A stretch of 46,540 nt of DNA, from assembly GCA_029977865.1 (NCBI GenBank), contig JAPOKA010000017.1, forward strand, positions 1-46,540, in the 5' to 3' direction. How positions within the stretch are numbered: position 1 is the stretch's first letter; every line of letters begins with the position of its first letter. Origin of the DNA: a bacterium. Lineage in GTDB: Bacteria > Planctomycetota > Phycisphaerae > Phycisphaerales > SM1A02. The position numbers and the translations under genes are program-made. Below are positions 30,985-39,475 of this stretch, one piece after another. Below the pieces are notes generated by a model. The model worked only from the letters and a program-made list of their open reading frames with translations, made no database searches and was not told the DNA's origin.

Positions 30985-31892
30985 TCGACCGCGGAGGCGA
31001 CGCATCGCACCGTGCCATCCTCGACCAGAATCACCACCGGCGGCTGGACGAGCCACATGGGACCGGTCGGAAGGGTGAATCTCTGGCAGTCGGCGCAGGC
31101 GACTTCATCGGGATACTCGCTCTCGAGAAGGAGCGCGGACGGTTCCGGCGGAATCTCGAGGGCGATGACGCGGAAGGGCTGCGGAGTCGAGAACCACTCC
31201 GCGAAGAGCTCGTGACAGAGTCCGCAACGGGGGTTGTGCAGCACAACCACGCTGCGGCCCTCGATCGTGGCCGGTGTCAGCTGCGGGATGCGGGCGGGAA
31301 GCCCCGACTCCGACAGGGGACGCCCGATCCACTCCTCGGGGCGAAGCTCGACGATCTCGCTCGGCGGCTTCGGAGTCGCAGGCGCTACGGGAGTCGCGAC
31401 CGGAACCCGGGCGGCGATCGCGACGGCGAGCGTCGCCGAGCCCGCGAGTGCAAGAAGTCGCCACGCGGTCGATCCGCCGGGAACGGTTGCGGCTGCACTT
31501 CGCCGCAACAGGGAAGGGAGCAGCAGTCCGCTCACCGCAAGCACCACCGCCGGTGGAACGAACCGCCACGCTTCTTCGCCGCGGCCGAGCAAGGCGGAGA
31601 CCTCCGAGATCGCTGCAAACGCGAGCAGGATCACCGCGACGAGGGAGATGCCTCGTGCCCATCGCCCGATCAGGATCGCCGCGAGGGCGAGCGCACCCTG
31701 CACCGCGACCAGCACCCGCAGGGCCGTGGCTGGTTCGGCGTCGAGTCGCTCCGACATTCCCACGAGCCAACGGGGCAAGGACGCGGTTCCGGCGCGGAGC
31801 TCTACCGCAACGAGTGCGATCAGGACCACCGGCACCGCCACCCGCGCCAGCAGTCTGCTCGCTCCGGATTCGACGGCCCCGTCACTTCGCAT
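30933..31892 (-). CDS. Membrane protein with C-terminal Cys-rich thioredoxin-like domain (copy A)
   Basis: A 319-residue protein with four or five helices in residues 15-165 and an extracytoplasmic-type linker rich in Pro. A domain starting near residue 180 has VVVLHNPRCGLCHELF, where C223 and C226 form a CGLC motif like a thioredoxin active site. A second pair CADC (C266, C269) and single cysteines at 297 and 308 follow. All six are kept in the neighbouring copy B. The membrane part lacks the CGC of copy B. Overlaps copy B by 11 nt, so it is translated from the same mRNA. Probable thiol-disulfide role at the cell envelope; substrate unknown. Confidence 0.7.
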   Translation of the reverse strand: MRSDGAVESGASRLLARVAVPVVLIALVAVELRAGTASLPRWLVGMSERLDAEPATALRVLVAVQGALALAAILIGRWARGISLVAVILLAFAAISEVSALLGRGEEAWRFVPPAVVLAVSGLLLPSLLRRSAAATVPGGSTAWRLLALAGSATLAVAIAARVPVATPVAPATPKPPSEIVELRPEEWIGRPLSESGLPARIPQLTPATIEGRSVVVLHNPRCGLCHELFAEWFSTPQPFRVIALEIPPEPSALLLESEYPDEVACADCQRFTLPTGPMWLVQPPVVILVEDGTVRCVASAVDQVEACLAAWSTPRDSG

Positions 31893-33042
31893 CGAGGCAC
31901 TCGTTGAGGCGATCGAGGTCGTCGACGTTCTCGCACGCGCAGATCACCGTCCCATCGACCACGGTGAGCAGCACCGGCGTGGTGATCACGTAGCTCGGTC
32001 CGGCGGGCAACTTCGCGAGCGCACAATCGACGCAGGGCATCTCGAGCGCCGCGGCTGGGTCGGTGTCGGGGATCTCGATTGCGAGCACCGGGGTCTCGAG
32101 CTCGCCGCTGAAGTGGTTCTCAAGCAGCTCGTGGCAGTGGTCGCAGTCTGCACGGTAGAGGACCAGGTGCCAGCGTCCGTCGGGGAATCCCGCGGGCAAG
32201 GGCCGGGAGATCTGCAGCGCGATGGCCTGGCTGGCGAGGGACTTCCCGACCCAGGTCTCGAACTTGTCGAAGTAGTAGGGCTCGAGGGGAGGCGGCGGGG
32301 CTTCCCAAGGGCCCTTCACCACCGTCGTGCCATCGGAGCCGCCCGGGGTGGCCGCCTCTCCATTGCCTGGCTCGACCGGAGTCGGCACAAACGTCTTGGG
32401 TGGCGCGGAGTAGGCGACCATGACGCCGGCGATCGCAACAACCGCGGTGATCACGCCCATGCGGTACTCGATCTTCTTCCAATGAGCAGGCAGCGTGACG
32501 GGAAATGCGACCACCGCGGCCAGGAGCGCGGCGTCGATCAGGAACATGACCGGTGCGGGAGGGCCCTTGCTTCCAAAGCAGCCGCAGTCGCCGAGCAGGC
32601 CCGCGATCCCGTTGCTTTCAAGGCCCTGTACCAGCACCGCAATCAGAACGCCAAGGAAGAGCGTGAGGATTGCGACTGCGACCATCCGCGACCACTTCGG
32701 AAAGAGCACCATCACCGCGACCGCCGCGAACTCGATGCCGATGATCGTGCGCATCGAGAACATCAGGAACGAGGGGAGGTTCGCGCCGATCGCCGAGCCC
32801 ACTTCGGCGATCACCGATCGGGCGGGTACGGGGAGCAAGGCCGGATCGCGTTCCACCAGCTTGAAGGTCGCGCCAGCGAAGACCCACGCCGGAACCAAGG
32901 CTCGGGACACGACCGTTCCCGCAACCTTCCTCCACGGCTTCACGCCCAGCTGAACGCCGGGAATCGGTGCGTCGGTTCGGGTCTCTGAACTGGCGGGCAA
33001 CGGGATCTCCTTGCGCGTGGAAGGCGTCGGAACTTTCGCCAT
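31882..33042 (-). CDS. MauE/DoxX-like membrane protein with C-terminal Cys-rich thioredoxin-like domain (copy B)
   Basis: A 386-residue protein. Residues about 40-205 hold a MauE/DoxX-like four-helix region with the motif GDCGCFGS (C153, C155). MauE-type domains are linked to disulfide chemistry in methylamine dehydrogenase maturation. After a Pro-rich linker, residues about 255-386 form the same domain as in copy A: YRADCDHCHEL (C300, C303), PCVDC (C337, C340), C368 (with an extra C370) and C382. It may pass electrons from a membrane CGC to the thioredoxin-like part. ATG 33042 is the only start. It is the first gene of the pair and divergent from the photolyase, with 47 nt between. Experimental function unknown. 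Confidence 0.72.
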   Translation of the reverse strand: MAKVPTPSTRKEIPLPASSETRTDAPIPGVQLGVKPWRKVAGTVVSRALVPAWVFAGATFKLVERDPALLPVPARSVIAEVGSAIGANLPSFLMFSMRTIIGIEFAAVAVMVLFPKWSRMVAVAILTLFLGVLIAVLVQGLESNGIAGLLGDCGCFGSKGPPAPVMFLIDAALLAAVVAFPVTLPAHWKKIEYRMGVITAVVAIAGVMVAYSAPPKTFVPTPVEPGNGEAATPGGSDGTTVVKGPWEAPPPPLEPYYFDKFETWVGKSLASQAIALQISRPLPAGFPDGRWHLVLYRADCDHCHELLENHFSGELETPVLAIEIPDTDPAAALEMPCVDCALAKLPAGPSYVITTPVLLTVVDGTVICACENVDDLDRLNECLDAK

Positions 33043-33089
33043 GATAGACCGGCGTCATCCGCGTCCGACCACCCTTCGGTTCTAAGCCC

Positions 33090-34823
33090 GTGACTTCAAG
33101 ACACCATCGAGCACCCGCCCCGAGTCGAGGTCCCGTCGGGGAGTCGAGACGGAGTCGACCGCCGACCGACCCGCGAATCACGGGGCGACTCGTGCTGCCC
33201 GACCAGCTCGCGCCGGAACGGATCGTTGCGGAGCATGATCGCGCGGTGCCGCTGGTCGTTCCCGAAAGTCGCGAGTGGCTCTCGCGGCGGCCCTACCACC
33301 GGCAGCGGATCGCCCTGATCCTGCTCAACTTGCGGGCCTGCGTCACCGAGCTTCGCGAAGCCGGATTCGAGGTCGAGTTGCTGCGGAGCGATGCACCGAT
33401 GTCGGAGGCGGTCGCGGCCTGGTGTGCAACCCGCGCCGACGGAGTCCTCGAGGGCTGGAAGCCCGCGGAGCGCGAGATGCGGCAGGAGTTCGCCAAACTC
33501 GAGTCGTCGGGCCGCCTGCGATGGACGGCGAACCCCTTCTTCCTCGTCGACCGCGCGATCTTCGACCGTTCCCAGAAGGAGGGAGGCCCCTATCGGATGG
33601 ACGCCTTCTACCGGGCGGTGCGGCAGTCGACCGGAATCCTGATGGATCTCGAGGGCCGACCGGTCGGCGGCAAGTACTCGTTCGATCACGACAACCGCAA
33701 GCCTTGGAGCGGCACGCCGCCGGCCCCGATTCCGCCGAGGTTCCCGCGGAACGCGCTGCGAAATGAAGTCGAAGCCGAGATCCGCGAGCGGTACTCCGAG
33801 CACCCCGGGGTGCTCGATCTCGAGGCGCTTCCGGCGACCCAACAAGAAGTCCAGGCGCTGTGGTCGTGGGCGAAGCGAGAGTGCCTCCGGCACTTCGGTC
33901 CGTTCGAGGACGCCATGAGCCGCGAGAGCCGCGGGCTCTTCCACACCCGCATTGCCCCGGCGCTCAACCTCGGCCGCATTCACCCGCGGCAACTCGTGGA
34001 CGAGGTCGCGGCGATGGACGACCTCCCGCTTGCGAGCCGCGAGGGCTTCATTCGCCAGGTGATCGGCTGGCGCGAGTTCGTGCGGCATGTTCACGAGGCC
34101 ACCGACGGACATCGCCAGCTTCGCGGACACGCTGCGCCGATCCGTTCCCGACCGGGTGACGGCGGCTTCGCCACCTGGTCTGGCCGTCCATGGCAGGCTG
34201 CGGCGCCACCGACCGGTGTCGATGGCGGTAGCGACGCCAACGCGCTCGCAGCCGGCCATCGAGTGCCGCCGGCGTTCTGGGGAACTGAGAGCGGCCTCGC
34301 CTGCCTCGATCGCGTCGTGGCCGACGTCTGGCAGGAAGGCTGGTCGCATCACATCACCCGCCTGATGGTGCTTGGGAACATCGCCACCTTGCTCGACCTT
34401 TCACCCCGAGACCTCGCCGACTGGTTCTGGATCGCCTACACCGATGCGTGGGAGTGGGTGGTCGAGCCCAACGTGATGGGGATGGCGACGTGGGGGCTCG
34501 GCGGGCTCATGACCACCAAGCCCTACGTGGCCGGTGCGGCCTACCTCGATCGCATGAGCGACTATTGCGCGGACTGCCGCTTCAAACCCAAGCCCTCCGC
34601 AGCCAACGCCTGTCCGCTGACGCGGCTCTACTGGGCCTTCCTCGATCGACACGAGCCTCTGCTTCGCGACAATCACCGGCTTGGCGTGGTGCTGCAGGCG
34701 ATGCGCAAACGGCCCGAGGACGAGCGGCATCGAGATCGTGCGACCTTCGTTCGGGTGCAGTCGCTGCTGCTGGAAGGCCGGCCGTTGCCGGCAGACGTCG
34801 CATGTCGCGAAGGTGAGTCCTGA
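33090..34823 (+). CDS. FeS-type photolyase/cryptochrome-related protein (PhrB-like)
   Basis: A 577-residue member of the deoxyribodipyrimidine photolyase-related family whose known member, Agrobacterium PhrB, repairs (6-4) photoproducts using FAD and a 4Fe-4S cluster. Four cysteines fit the cluster: C405 (GLACLDRV), C493 and C496 (DYCADC) and C508 (NACPLT). The 88-residue distance between the first two equals that of PhrB. Other landmarks are GRLVLPDQL, KYSFDHDNRKPW, GWREFVR and HHITRLMVLGN. Residues about 345-395 form a poorly conserved insertion. The start is GTG 33090, giving a 30-residue extension before the conserved first strand. The stop overlaps the epimerase ATG (TGATG). Confidence 0.92.
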   Translation: MTSRHHRAPAPSRGPVGESRRSRPPTDPRITGRLVLPDQLAPERIVAEHDRAVPLVVPESREWLSRRPYHRQRIALILLNLRACVTELREAGFEVELLRSDAPMSEAVAAWCATRADGVLEGWKPAEREMRQEFAKLESSGRLRWTANPFFLVDRAIFDRSQKEGGPYRMDAFYRAVRQSTGILMDLEGRPVGGKYSFDHDNRKPWSGTPPAPIPPRFPRNALRNEVEAEIRERYSEHPGVLDLEALPATQQEVQALWSWAKRECLRHFGPFEDAMSRESRGLFHTRIAPALNLGRIHPRQLVDEVAAMDDLPLASREGFIRQVIGWREFVRHVHEATDGHRQLRGHAAPIRSRPGDGGFATWSGRPWQAAAPPTGVDGGSDANALAAGHRVPPAFWGTESGLACLDRVVADVWQEGWSHHITRLMVLGNIATLLDLSPRDLADWFWIAYTDAWEWVVEPNVMGMATWGLGGLMTTKPYVAGAAYLDRMSDYCADCRFKPKPSAANACPLTRLYWAFLDRHEPLLRDNHRLGVVLQAMRKRPEDERHRDRATFVRVQSLLLEGRPLPADVACREGES

Positions 34824-36229
34824 TGCCGATCCTTCTTCACTCGAGTCGCATGCCGGTGCCGGTCGAGACGCTTTCGGCGTGGCACTTCCGAGCAGGCGCG
34901 CTCGAGCGGATGATTCCGCCGTGGGCGGCGGTGCGAGCCCCACGAAGCTTCGGCGGCCTTGCCGAGGGCGCCATCGCCGAACTCGAGGTGCGGATCGGGG
35001 GGCGCTGGAAGCGTTGGAAGGCGCTGCACGAAGAGGTGCATCCGGGCCGCAGCTTCCGCGATCGCCAGCTCGAAGGGCCGTTTGCCGAGTGGATCCACGA
35101 CCATCGCTTCCTGCCCGAACCAGACGACCACAGCCTGCTCGAAGATCGAATCGAGTATCGAGTTCCCCTTGGAGCACTCGGGCAGCTGCTGGCGGGCAGG
35201 CGAGTGCACCGGGAACTGGTCCGCACCTTCCTCTTTCGCCATCGCCGATTGCGTGGCGATCTCCGTCGCCACGCCGAACTCGGCGGTACGCCGCTGCATG
35301 TCGCGATCACCGGTGCGAGCGGACTCGTGGGGCGGTCGTTGCGATCGTTCCTGACGTCGGGCGGCCACCAGGTTCGCCGGGTCGTGCGGGGCCGACCCGA
35401 TGCGGCGCAGGGCGACATCGCCTGGAATCCGGATCAGGGCTCGATCGATTCGGCCAGGTTCGAGTCGCTTGATGCGGTGGTGCACCTTGCGGGCGAGAAC
35501 ATCGCTTCGGGTCGCTGGACGAGAGCCAAGATGGACTCGATTCGCCGCAGTCGCGTCGAGGGCACGCGGCTTCTGGCGGAGTCCCTCGCGAAACTGAAGC
35601 AGCCTCCGCGAGTTCTGGTCTCTGCCTCGGCGGTCGGGTTCTACGGCGACCGTCCCGACCTCGGCGAATCCGAAGCGCTCGACGAGTCGGGAGCCCGCGG
35701 CGAGGGCTTCCTGGCCGAGGTGGCGGAAGCGTGGGAGTCGGCGACCGCGGCGGCTTCCGACGCGGGTATCCGTGTGGTGCACCTTCGCATCGGGGTGGTG
35801 GTCTCTGCGGCGGGCGGCATCGTGGCGAAACTGCGCACGCCGTTTCAGTTCGGCCTTGGCGGTCCGGTCGGACACGGCCGGCAGGCGATGCCGTGGATCG
35901 CCCTCGATGACCTGCTCGGAGCGATTCTCTGGGCGATCCGTCGTGAGGAGGTGCGAGGCCCGATCAACGCGGTGGCGCCGGAACCACGAAGCAACCGCGC
36001 CTTCGCCCGCGACCTTGCTGCGGTGCTGCGGCGGCCGGCGGTGATGCCCTTGCCGGCGACGGTGGTCAAACTCGCCTTTGGTCGAATGGGACGGGAGCTT
36101 CTGCTCGCCGGTGCGCCGGTCGCCCCGCGACGGCTGCGCGATGGCGGGTTCCGCTTCGAGTTCGAGCGGTTGCGCGAAGCACTCGCCTTCGAACTCGGTC
36201 GCTTCGGCGACGAGGAGTCGATCTCGTGA
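34823..36229 (+). CDS. TIGR01777 epimerase with SRPBCC N-terminal domain
   Basis: A 468-residue two-domain protein. Residues about 1-140 are an SRPBCC (START-like) ligand-binding domain beginning LHSSRMPVPVETLSAWH. After it comes an extended short-chain dehydrogenase of the TIGR01777/YfcH type: VAITGASGLVGRSL for the nucleotide, VVHLAGENIASGRW, VSASAVGFYGD with catalytic Tyr, LRIGVVVSAAGGI, MPWIALDDLLGAILW and the C-terminal domain ending near GRMGRELLLAG. Substrate unknown; the family often appears next to carotenoid or photolyase genes, as here. Translationally coupled to the photolyase on each side (TGATG and GTGA overlaps). Confidence 0.92.
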   Translation: MPILLHSSRMPVPVETLSAWHFRAGALERMIPPWAAVRAPRSFGGLAEGAIAELEVRIGGRWKRWKALHEEVHPGRSFRDRQLEGPFAEWIHDHRFLPEPDDHSLLEDRIEYRVPLGALGQLLAGRRVHRELVRTFLFRHRRLRGDLRRHAELGGTPLHVAITGASGLVGRSLRSFLTSGGHQVRRVVRGRPDAAQGDIAWNPDQGSIDSARFESLDAVVHLAGENIASGRWTRAKMDSIRRSRVEGTRLLAESLAKLKQPPRVLVSASAVGFYGDRPDLGESEALDESGARGEGFLAEVAEAWESATAAASDAGIRVVHLRIGVVVSAAGGIVAKLRTPFQFGLGGPVGHGRQAMPWIALDDLLGAILWAIRREEVRGPINAVAPEPRSNRAFARDLAAVLRRPAVMPLPATVVKLAFGRMGRELLLAGAPVAPRRLRDGGFRFEFERLREALAFELGRFGDEESIS

Positions 36230-37665
36230 ACACCACGGTGCTCTGGTTCCGTCAGGACCTTCGCCTCGACGACCACGAGGGCGTGCTCGCCGCCGCGGCG
36301 CGGGGCCGGGTGCTGCCGGTCTTCATTCTCGACGACGAGGCGGAGGCTCGCTGGGTGCCGGGTGGTGCAAGCCGGTGGTGGCTGCATCGCTCGCTGGCGG
36401 CGCTCGGGTCTGCGCTTGCAGCCAAGGGCGCGCCGCTGGTGTTGCAGAAGGGTGAGACCCTGCAGGCGCTCGTGTCCCTCTGCCGAGGGGTCGGCGCGGA
36501 CCGCGTGGTCGCGAGCCGTCGCTTCGAGCCCGCGGCGATTGCGCAGGAGGCACGGGTCGCGGAGGGGCTTCGCGCGGCCGGTATCGAACTCCACCTGCAT
36601 CAGACCGCGCTGCTCTTTGCTCCGGAGTCGATCCGCAGCGGCAGCGGCGAGCCCTACAAGGTCTTCACGCCCTACTGGAAGAACTGCCTCAAGTCCGACG
36701 CGGTCGAAGCTCCGCGGGATGCGCCGGAGCGACTTCGTGCACCGGACTCTTCGCCCAAGGGTGTTTCTCTCTCAACTCTCGGGCTCGCCCCGACGATCGC
36801 GTGGGATGGGGGACTCGCGGAGATGTGGACCCCGGGGGAGAACGGCGCGGTCGCTCGGCTCGACGCCTTCGCTCGGGCCGCCGTCCGAGGCTACGGCGAG
36901 GGTCGCGATCGACCGGAGACGGTCGGCACCTCGTTGCTCAGCCCGCACCTGCACTTCGGCGAGATCTCGCCGCGGCGGATCTGGCACCGCATCAACAAGG
37001 GCGGCCGCACGCCCGACGCCGAGAAGTTCCTCGCCGAGATCGGGTGGCGAGAGTTCGCCCACCATGTGCTTGCGGCCTTTCCTCGCACTCCGGAGCGGCC
37101 TCTGCGGACGGAGTTCGAGGCGTTTCCGTGGCGTCGCGATGCCAAGGCCCTTCGGGCCTGGCAGCGGGGCGAGACCGGCTATCCGATGGTCGACGCGGGC
37201 ATGAGGCAGTTGTGGCACACCGGCTGGATGCACAACCGCGTGCGCATGATCGTCGCGAGTTTTCTGGTGAAGCACCTGTTGCTGCCGTGGCGGGAGGGTG
37301 CGGCGTGGTTCTGGGATACGCTCGTCGACGCCGATCTGGCCAACAACACCCTCGGCTGGCAGTGGTCGGGCGGCTGCGGTGCAGACGCGGCGCCCTACTT
37401 CCGCATCTTCAATCCGGTGCTGCAGGGCGAGAAGTTCGATCCAGACGGCGCCTACGTCAGGCGTTGGGTGCCGGAGCTCGCCGCAGTCGGGAAGAAGTTC
37501 ATCCACCGACCTTGGGAAGCACCTCCCGAGTCGCTTCGCGCTGCTGGCGTTTCGCTGGGACGGAGCTATCCCAAGCCGATCGTCGAGCACGCGATGGCGC
37601 GAGCCCGGGCACTCGAAGCCCTGGCAGCAATCTCCGGATCTCGCAAGGCAAGCCCGCGGTCGTGA
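36226..37665 (+). CDS. phrB: Class I CPD deoxyribodipyrimidine photolyase
   Basis: Uses blue/near-UV light and FADH- to split cyclobutane pyrimidine dimers; 479 residues. It begins with VLWFRQDLRLDDH, the antenna-domain signature. The YKVFTPYWKNC motif follows. The FAD-binding part includes LSPHLHFGEISPR, EIGWREFAHHVL, GYPMVDAGMRQLWHTGWMHNRVRM, and DADLANNTLGWQWSGGCGADAAPYFRIFNPVLQ, all intact. GTG 36226 overlaps the epimerase stop by 4 nt. The 3' end meets the convergent carotenoid gene with 16 nt between stops. Very probably an active photolyase. Confidence 0.96.
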   Translation: MNTTVLWFRQDLRLDDHEGVLAAAARGRVLPVFILDDEAEARWVPGGASRWWLHRSLAALGSALAAKGAPLVLQKGETLQALVSLCRGVGADRVVASRRFEPAAIAQEARVAEGLRAAGIELHLHQTALLFAPESIRSGSGEPYKVFTPYWKNCLKSDAVEAPRDAPERLRAPDSSPKGVSLSTLGLAPTIAWDGGLAEMWTPGENGAVARLDAFARAAVRGYGEGRDRPETVGTSLLSPHLHFGEISPRRIWHRINKGGRTPDAEKFLAEIGWREFAHHVLAAFPRTPERPLRTEFEAFPWRRDAKALRAWQRGETGYPMVDAGMRQLWHTGWMHNRVRMIVASFLVKHLLLPWREGAAWFWDTLVDADLANNTLGWQWSGGCGADAAPYFRIFNPVLQGEKFDPDGAYVRRWVPELAAVGKKFIHRPWEAPPESLRAAGVSLGRSYPKPIVEHAMARARALEALAAISGSRKASPRS

Positions 37666-37681
37666 GCGGCCGAGTGCCGCA

Positions 37682-39301
37682 CTAGGAGGCAAGCACCGGA
37701 TCGGCTGCCGCGGAGGCGAAGTCGCGAGGACTTGTCGCCCGAGGCGCGGTGGGATCTGTGAGACCTTCCTCCGCGCACAGCAGTCGGGCGGTGATCTGCG
37801 AGGAGAGGAAGATGACCGGCAGTCCGGAGCCGGGGTGGGTGCCTCCACCGACGAGCCAGAGTCCGTCGAGGCCCGGCATCCGGTGGGGCGGACGGCGGTG
37901 GAGCATCTGCGGAAGCGAGTGGGCCATGTTGAAGGTGGCCCCGAAGTGGATCCCCTCGCCGCGCCAGGTCTCCGGAGTCACCGTGCGGATCGCGCGAATG
38001 CGGTCGCGCAGATCGGGCAGTCCCGCGAGATCGGCGACGAGATCGAGGGTCTTCTCGCGGAACCCCGGCGTCGCCTGACTCCAGTCGATCGACCCCTTGG
38101 TGTTGGGAGTGGGCACGAGGACATAGAGGCTCGAGTGCCCGGGCGGTGCGAGTGTCGGATCGAGTCGAGAGGGATTGCAGATGTAGAACGATGGATCGTC
38201 GCTCAGCCGGCCGTGCTGCGAGATGTCTGCGAGGTTCGACTCGTAGGCTCGCGAGGTTCGGATGGTGTGGTGGGGCAGGTCGACCTCGCCTTCGAGGCCG
38301 AGGTAGAGCATGAAGGTGCTGCAGGAATAGCGCATGCCATCGATGCGGCGATCGCTCCACGCAGGTCGCAGCCGTTCCGGCACCAGATTCCGCAGCGCCC
38401 ACCCGGCGTCGGCATTGAGCACCACGTGATCGAACTCGAAGTCCTCGCCGCCGGCGCGGAGTCCGCGGACCGCACGGCCTTCGAACCGCAGCCCTTCCAC
38501 CGGACATCCGGTGCGAATCCGTCCCCCCAACCCCACGAGGCGATCGGCCATGCCTCGGACGAGTGCGTTGCATCCTCCGATCGGATGCCAGATCCCGTAC
38601 TCGTATTCGATGAAGGGGAGAATCGAGAAGAGGCTCGGGCACTCGAAGGGGCTCATCCCGAGGTACTTGCTCTGGAAGCTCATCGCCAGACGCACCTGGG
38701 GGTGGCGGAACGACCGCGAGAGATGACGCCAGAGGCTCTCGCCGGGGCGAATGGTCGGTGCCGCCCGCATCGCGTCGAGCGAGATCAGGTCGAGCGGCGA
38801 CCGGATCGGCCGCCGAAGCAGCGGCGTCATCAGTTCGAGCTTGCGACGGTTGTCGCGCATGAACCGCTCGAACGCCGGCCCATCGTGCGGTTCGATCTTG
38901 GCGATCCGGCGGGCCATCTCGGGGATGTCCGCGGTCGCATCGAGCACGATGTCGTCGCCCTCGGGGCGGCCGAGGACGAGTCGGTACATCGGGTCGAGTC
39001 GTTCCAACTCGACGTGGTCGCGGAGCCGACCGCCGGTGGCTGCGAAGATCTCCTCGAGCACATAGGGCATCATGAAGAAGGTCGGACCGCAGTCGAAGCG
39101 GTAGGGGCCTTCCTCGAGACGCCGCGTTCGGCCGCCCACCGACTCCTGCCGCTCGAAGACCTCGACGTCGAGACCCTGCGCGGCGAGCAGCATGGCGGTG
39201 GCAAGGCCGCCGGGGCCGGCACCGACCACCGCCACCCGCCTGCCGCCGGATCGTCGAGAGGAGGACGTGCTGGCTGCGGAGGCGTTGGTTGGCGCGATCA
39301 T
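37682..39301 (-). CDS. Carotenoid desaturase/oxygenase (CrtN/CrtP/CrtI family), first copy
   Basis: A 539-residue FAD-dependent amine-oxidase-like enzyme. The Rossmann motif VAVVGAGPGGLATAMLLA is near residue 22, followed by FERQESVGGRTRR and FDCGPTFFMMPYVLEEIF, as in phytoene and diapophytoene desaturases. The C-terminal FAD motif reads LWLVGGGTHPGSGLPVIFLSS. It could be a desaturase (CrtN) or the terminal oxidase-type paralogue (CrtP); sequence alone does not decide. ATG 39301 is chosen as the first Met before the Rossmann fold. No Shine-Dalgarno is seen. Divergent from the aldehyde dehydrogenase with 174 nt between, which very likely holds both promoters. Confidence 0.9.
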   Translation of the reverse strand: MIAPTNASAASTSSSRRSGGRRVAVVGAGPGGLATAMLLAAQGLDVEVFERQESVGGRTRRLEEGPYRFDCGPTFFMMPYVLEEIFAATGGRLRDHVELERLDPMYRLVLGRPEGDDIVLDATADIPEMARRIAKIEPHDGPAFERFMRDNRRKLELMTPLLRRPIRSPLDLISLDAMRAAPTIRPGESLWRHLSRSFRHPQVRLAMSFQSKYLGMSPFECPSLFSILPFIEYEYGIWHPIGGCNALVRGMADRLVGLGGRIRTGCPVEGLRFEGRAVRGLRAGGEDFEFDHVVLNADAGWALRNLVPERLRPAWSDRRIDGMRYSCSTFMLYLGLEGEVDLPHHTIRTSRAYESNLADISQHGRLSDDPSFYICNPSRLDPTLAPPGHSSLYVLVPTPNTKGSIDWSQATPGFREKTLDLVADLAGLPDLRDRIRAIRTVTPETWRGEGIHFGATFNMAHSLPQMLHRRPPHRMPGLDGLWLVGGGTHPGSGLPVIFLSSQITARLLCAEEGLTDPTAPRATSPRDFASAAADPVLAS

Positions 39302-39402
39302 GGTGAGGGGGGTTCGGCGAGCGGGGCGCGAAGTTTCATGACTCGCGGGACCGTCTTGCCACGAACCCAAGTGTCCGCCCCGCGATTTCAGGAACTCGCC
39401 TT

Positions 39403-39408
39403 TATACT
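39403..39408 (+). promoter_or_regulatory. Candidate -10 box (TATACT) of the carotenoid plus-strand operon
   Basis: TATACT is the strongest -10 match in the 174-bp region between the divergent carotenoid genes. It would give a leader of about 60 nt before ATG 39476. A suitable -35 at 17 bp is not seen, so an activator may be needed. Confidence 0.4.
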
Positions 39409-39475
39409 CGCCCCGCGCGATGTCTGGTGCCGCGGCGCCGCGGAACGGAAAGCGGCATCGCACTCACCGAACTTC

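Noticed and set aside
39298-39339. 13-codon upstream ORF whose stop overlaps the start of the first desaturase gene
   Set aside because: Same reasoning as for nuoJ; no ribosome-binding site and no attenuator hairpin. Kept only as a note.
37298-39475. Plus-strand frame joined to the aldehyde dehydrogenase, 1210 residues in total
   Set aside because: The first about 726 codons are shadow of the photolyase end and of the minus-strand desaturase. Only the part from 39476 shows aldehyde dehydrogenase features.
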